Shown: positions 59,308 through 64,000 of the stretch, in pieces
How positions within the stretch are numbered: the first letter of the stretch is position 1
Layout: each line of letters opens with the position of its first letter
Assembly (NCBI GenBank): GCA_037179515.1
Contig: JAXCGZ010020824.1
Location: forward strand, 105,713-169,712
From: Halocaridina rubra
Lineage: Eukaryota > Arthropoda > Malacostraca > Decapoda > Atyidae
Direction of reading: 5' to 3'
Length of the DNA: 64,000 nt
Position numbers and translations under genes: made by a program
Notes under the pieces: model-generated
Told to the model about the DNA's origin: nothing
Databases searched by the model: none
What the model saw: the letters and a program-made list of their open reading frames with translations, nothing else

Positions 59308-60526
59308 GATTGTGATTACCTAACTGTGTTTACGGGAAAGAGCCCAAAGCTCGTATCTTCCCGTCTCCTGATCGGTTCCATTTTAGACTTAGTGATACTT
59401 ATCATACCTGTCCTTAAAACTATGGATTGAGATAGCATTAACTACCTCCTAGCTTAGCAAATTCCAATTATCAACTACTCTTACACTGAAAAAGTATTTC
59501 CTTACATCCTGCGAAGAAGTTTTCTTACGAAGCTTCAAACTATGACCTCTGGTTCTAGAGCCAGTCATATCAAAATATCGATCCCTATCCACTCTATCAT
59601 AACCATGAAGGAATTTAAAGACTGTCACCATATCCCCCCTCAATCTTCTAGCTTCGAGTGATGGTAAGTCTAATTCCCTCAGCCTCTCATCATAACTGAG
59701 ATTGCGTATTTCTGGCACCAGTTTCGTGGCATGTCTTTGAACTTTTTCAAGCTTAGCTATGTGCTTTTTCAAGTGCGGATTCCAAAAGGGGGCTGCATAT
59801 TCGAGTTTTGGCTCACATAGGTTACATAACTATTTCTGAACATTTCCTTGTCCATGTGCCTGAAGGCTACCCTTACATTTGATAAGAATGCATATGCTGC
59901 CCTTACTATGCCACTTATATGTATTTCTGGAGACAAATCTGCCAGTATGTTTACTCCTAGATCTCTCTCATTTTCTGTCTCTTGAAGTTGTACTCCAGCC
60001 ACCGAGTAGTCAAGCTTGGGCCTTCTTGCACTTGTACCCATTCTCATTACCTTACATTTTGAAGTATTGAATTTCATTAGCCACTTTTCTGACCACTCAT
60101 GCAGATTATTTAGATCCTCCTGAAGTTCTCTACCATTGTTCTCGTTTTTTACTTTCTTCACAATCTTTGCATCATCTGCAAACATATTCATGAATGAATT
60201 TACAGACTCTGGTAGGTCATTTACATATACAAGGAACAAATGTGGCCCTAAAACTGAACCCTGTGGAACTCCACTACTAACTCTTCTCCATTCAGACACA
60301 GAGTGTCTTACTCTAACCCTATGTTCCCTTCCTTCTAAGTAAGTTTTTATCCATTCCAAAACATTTCCACCTATTCTAGCCATTGATTGCAGCTTCCTAA
60401 TAAGTCTCCCATGTGGAACAGTGTCAAACGTTTTCTGGAAGTCTAGGAATAGGCAATCTGCCCAGCCCTCTCTTTCCTGTAAGATTTGGCTTACCTCATC
60501 ATAAAATTCTAATAAGTTTGTTACTT
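59308..60526 (-). mobile_element. L8: truncated LINE copy in the array
   Basis: Tail near 59310-59330 (second unit CTAACTGTG), then C-terminal domain (59449-59772) and RT (59769-60383: SGVPQGSVLGPHLFLVYVND, MFADDAKIVKKV), truncated just inside NLLEF at about 60526. One frameshift divides the two frames. Confidence 0.92.
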
Positions 60527-63500
60527 TTGTGATTACCTAATTGTGTTTCCGGGAAAGAGCCCAAAGCTCGTATCTTCTCGTCTCCTGATCGATTCCATTT
60601 TATACTTAGTGATACTTATCATACCTGTCCTTAAAACTATGGATTGAGATAGCATTAACTACCTCCTCGCTTAGCCAATTCCAATTATCAATTACTCTTA
60701 CACTGAAAAAGTATTTCCTTACATCCTGCAAAGAAGTTTTCTTACGAAGCTTCAAACTATGACCTCTAGTTCTAGAGCCAGCCATATCAAAATATCGATC
60801 CCTATCCACTCTATCATAACCATGAAGGAATTTAAAGACTGTCACCATATCCCCCCCTCACTCTTCTAGCTTCGAGTGATGGTAAGTCTAATTCCCTCAG
60901 CCTCTCATCATAACTGAGATTGCGTATTTCTGGCACCAGTTTCGTGGCATGTCTTTGAACTTTTTCAAGCTTAGCTATGTGCTTTTTCAAGTGCGGATTC
61001 CAAAAGGGGGCTGCATATTCGAGCTTTGGCCTCAAATAGGTTACATAAATATTTCTGAACATTTCCTTGTCCATGTGCCTGAAGGCTACCCTTACATTTG
61101 ATAAGAATGCATATGCTGCCCTTACTATACCATTTATATGTATTTCTGGAGACAAATCTGCCAGTATGTTACTCCTAGATCTCTCTCATTTTCTGTCTCT
61201 TGAAGTTGTACTCCAGCCACCGAGTAGTCAAGCTTGGGCCCTCTTGCACTTGTACCCATTCTCATTACCTTACATTTGTGTGTGTGTGAGTACTTAATTG
61301 TGATTACCTAATTGTGTTTACGGGAAAGAGCCCAAAGCTCGTATCTTCCCGTCTCCTGATCGCTTCCATTTTAGACTTAGTGATACTTATCATACCTGTC
61401 CTTAAAACTATGGATTGAGATAGCATTAACTACCTCCTCGCTTAGCGAATTCCAATTATCAACTACTCTTACACTGAAAAAGTATTTCCTTACATCCTGC
61501 AAAGAAGTTTTCTTACGAAGCTTCAAACTATGACCTCTAGTTCTAGAGCCAGCCATATCAAAATATCGATCCCTATCCACTCTATCATAACCATGAAGGA
61601 ATTTAAAGACTGTCACCATATCCCCCCTCACTCTTCTAGCTTCGAGTGATGGTAAGTCTAATTCCCTCAGCCTCTCATCATAACTGAGATTGCGTATTTC
61701 TGGCACCAGTTTCGTGGCATGTCTTTGAACTTTTTCAAGCTTAGCTATGTGCTTTTTCAAGTGCGGATTCCAAAAGGGGGCTGCATATTCGAGTTTTGGC
61801 CTCACATAGGTTACATAAATATTTCTGAACATTTCCTTGTCCATGTGCCTGAAGGCTACCCTTACATTTGATAAGAATGCATATGCTGCCCTTACTATAC
61901 CATTTATATGTATTTCTGGAGACAAATCTGCCAGTATGTTACTCCTAGATCTCTCTCATTTTCTGTCTCTTGAAGTTGTACTCCAGCCACCGAGTAGTCA
62001 AGCTTGGGCCTTCTTGCACTTGTACCCATTCTCATTACCTTACATTTGTGTGTGTGTGAGTACTTAATTGTGATTACCTAATTGTGTTTACGGGAAAGAG
62101 CCCAAAGCTCGTATCTTCCCGTCTCCTGATCGCTTCCATTTTAGACTTAGTGATACTTATCATACCTGTCCTTAAAACTATGGATTGAGATAGCATTAAC
62201 TACCTCCTCGCTTAGCGAATTCCAATTATCAACTACTCTTACACTGAAAAAGTATTTCCTTACATCCTGCGAAGAAGTTTTCTTACGAAGCTTCAAACTA
62301 TGACCTCTAGTTCTAGAGCCAGCCATATCAAAATATCGATCCCTATCCACTCTATCATAACCATGAAGGAATTTAAAGACTGTCACCATATCCCCCCTCA
62401 CTCTTCTAGCTTCGAGTGATGGTAAGTCTAATTCCCTCAGCCTCTCATCATAACTGAGATTGCGTATTTCTGGCACCAGTTTCGTGGCATGTCTTTGAAC
62501 TTTTTCAAGCTTAGCTATGTGCTTTTTCAAGTGCGGATTCCAAAAGGGGGCTGCATATTCGAGTTTTGGCCTCACATAGGTTACATAAATATTTCTGAAC
62601 ATTTCCTTGTCCATGTGCCTGAAGGCTACCCTTACATTTCATAAGAATGCATATGCTGCCCTTACTATACCATTTATATGTATTTCTGGAGACAAATCTG
62701 CCAGTATGTTACTCCTAGATCTCTCTCATTTTCTGTCTCTTGAAGTTGTACTCCAGCCACCGAGTAGTCAAGCTTGGGCCTTCTTGCACTTGTACCCATT
62801 CTCATTACCTTACATTTGTGTGTGTGTGAGTACTTAATTGTGATTACCTAATTGTGTTTACGGGAAAGAGCCCAGAGCTCGTATCTTCCCGTCTCCTGAT
62901 CGCTTCCATTTTAGACTTAGTGATACTTATCATACCTGTCCTTAAAACTATGGATTGAGATAGCATTAACTACCTCCTCGCTTAGCGAATTCCAATTATC
63001 AACTACTCTTACACTGAAAAAGTATTTCCTTACATCCTGCAAAGAAGTTTTCTTACGAAGCTTCAAACTATGACCTCTAGTTCTAGAGCCAGCCATATCA
63101 AAATATCGATCCCTATCCACTCTATCATAACCATGAAGGAATTTAAAGACTGTCACCATATCCCCCCTCACTCTTCTAGCTTCGAGTGATGGTAAGTCTA
63201 ATTCCCTCAGCCTCTCATCATAACTGAGATTGCGTATTTCTGGCACCAGTTTCGTGGCATGTCTTTGAACTTTTTCAAGCTTAGCTATGTGCTTTTTCAA
63301 GTGCGGATTCCAAAAGGGGGCTGCATATTCGAGTTTTGGCCTCACATAGGTTACATAAATATTTCTGAACATTTCCTTGTCCATGTGCCTGAAGGCTACC
63401 CTTACATTTGATAAGAATGCATATGCTGCCCTTACTATACCATTTATATGTATTTCTGGAGACAAATCTGCCAGTATGTTACTCCTAGATCTCTCTCATT

Positions 63501-64000
63501 TTCTGTCTCTTGAAGTTGTACTCCAGCCACCGAGTAGTCAAGCTTGGGCCTTCTTGCACTTGTACCCATTCTCATTACCTTACATTTGTGTGTGTGTGAG
63601 TACTTAATTGTGATTACCTAATTGTGTTTACGGGAAAGAGCCCAAAGCTCGTATCTTCCCGTCTCCTCATCGCTTCCATTTTAGACTTAGTGATACTTAT
63701 CATACCTGTCCTTAAAACTATGGATTGAGATAGCATTAACTACCTCCTCGCTTAGCGAATTCCAATTATCAACTACTCTTACACTGAAAAAGTATTTCCT
63801 TACATCCTGCAAAGAAGTTTTCTTACGAAGCTTCAAACTATGACCTCTAGTTCTAGAGCCAGCCATATCAAAATATCGATCCCTATCCACTCTATCATAA
63901 CCATGAAGGAATTTAAAGACTGTCACCATATCCCCCCTCACTCTTCTAGCTTCGAGTGATGGTAAGTCTAATTCCCTCAGCCTCTCATCATAACTGAGAT
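60527..64000 (-). repeat. LINE-derived 770-bp satellite, four units and a fifth cut by the window edge
   Basis: Units: U1 60527-61290 (diverged, one tail unit), U2 61291-62060, U3 62061-62830, U4 62831-63600, U5 from 63601. Each is the 3' end of the LINE: tail repeat, 3' UTR, C-terminal domain and thumb, cut after CATTCTCATTACCTTACATT and followed by (TG)n and a variant tail GAGTACTTAATTGTG. All units share the same one-base loss (CAGTATGTTACTCC, where full copies have TATGTTTACTCC). Each keeps a C-terminal frame, up to 182 codons (for example 61377-61925 and 62917-63465). U2-U5 differ by only a few substitutions. Confidence 0.96.

Overview
The window reads as a transposon-crowded stretch of an arthropod nuclear genome, most likely a decapod crustacean. 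That is an inference from long (TA)n arrays, several pogo/Tigger DNA transposons, CR1/L2-type and RTE-type LINEs, a BEL/Pao LTR element and one intron-split host gene. There are no bacterial operons, no rRNA or tRNA gene and no CRISPR array. No species call is possible from sequence alone.

Host gene. Between about 33.1 and 52.9 kb, on the minus strand, lies the middle of a CLC chloride-channel gene of the ClC-1/2/K (insect ClC-a) group. Five transmembrane/CBS exons and one linker exon can be joined with canonical AG..GT sites and matching phases: 46965-47096, 43778-43940, 42429-42544, 41837-42089, 40985-41102 and 33101-33255. Upstream of them in transcription order are three alternative versions of one exon (52787-52889, 49115-49217, 48485-48587). 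All are 103 nt with identical phases, and all encode the same transmembrane segment. Two possible in-frame microexons (51764-51808, 47480-47515) would lengthen the next extracellular loop. The 5' exons (selectivity motifs GSGIP and GKEGP) and the 3' exons (second CBS domain) were not found in the window.

Mobile DNA, left part (1-33 kb). T1 (1924-4327) is a dead Tigger-like element flanked by (TA)n. A dispersed repeat (about 4.6-5.25 and 8.13-8.6 kb) is split by an RTE LINE on the minus strand, which is itself split by a CR1-like LINE with an intact 660-codon ORF (L1). T2 (8637-11782, minus), T3 (19480-21827) and T4 (22035-25107) belong to a second Tigger family. T4 sits inside a deleted member of the first family. 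A BEL/Pao element with 1.2 and 1.07 kb LTRs (12026-17832) has an intact gag ORF but has lost most of pol. A 5'-truncated CR1-like LINE (L2) follows at 18.1-19.4 kb. L3 (minus) and L4 (plus) form a head-to-head pair at 25.7-31.1 kb, and a second RTE copy reaches to about 50 bp from the linker exon of the channel gene.

Right part (55.7-64 kb). A head-to-tail series of 5'-truncated copies of the same CR1-like LINE, all on the minus strand, ends in a young satellite whose unit is exactly 770 bp. The array runs off the end of the window.

The two most interesting items are the alternative-exon cassette in the channel gene and the LINE-derived head-to-tail array with its 770-bp satellite.
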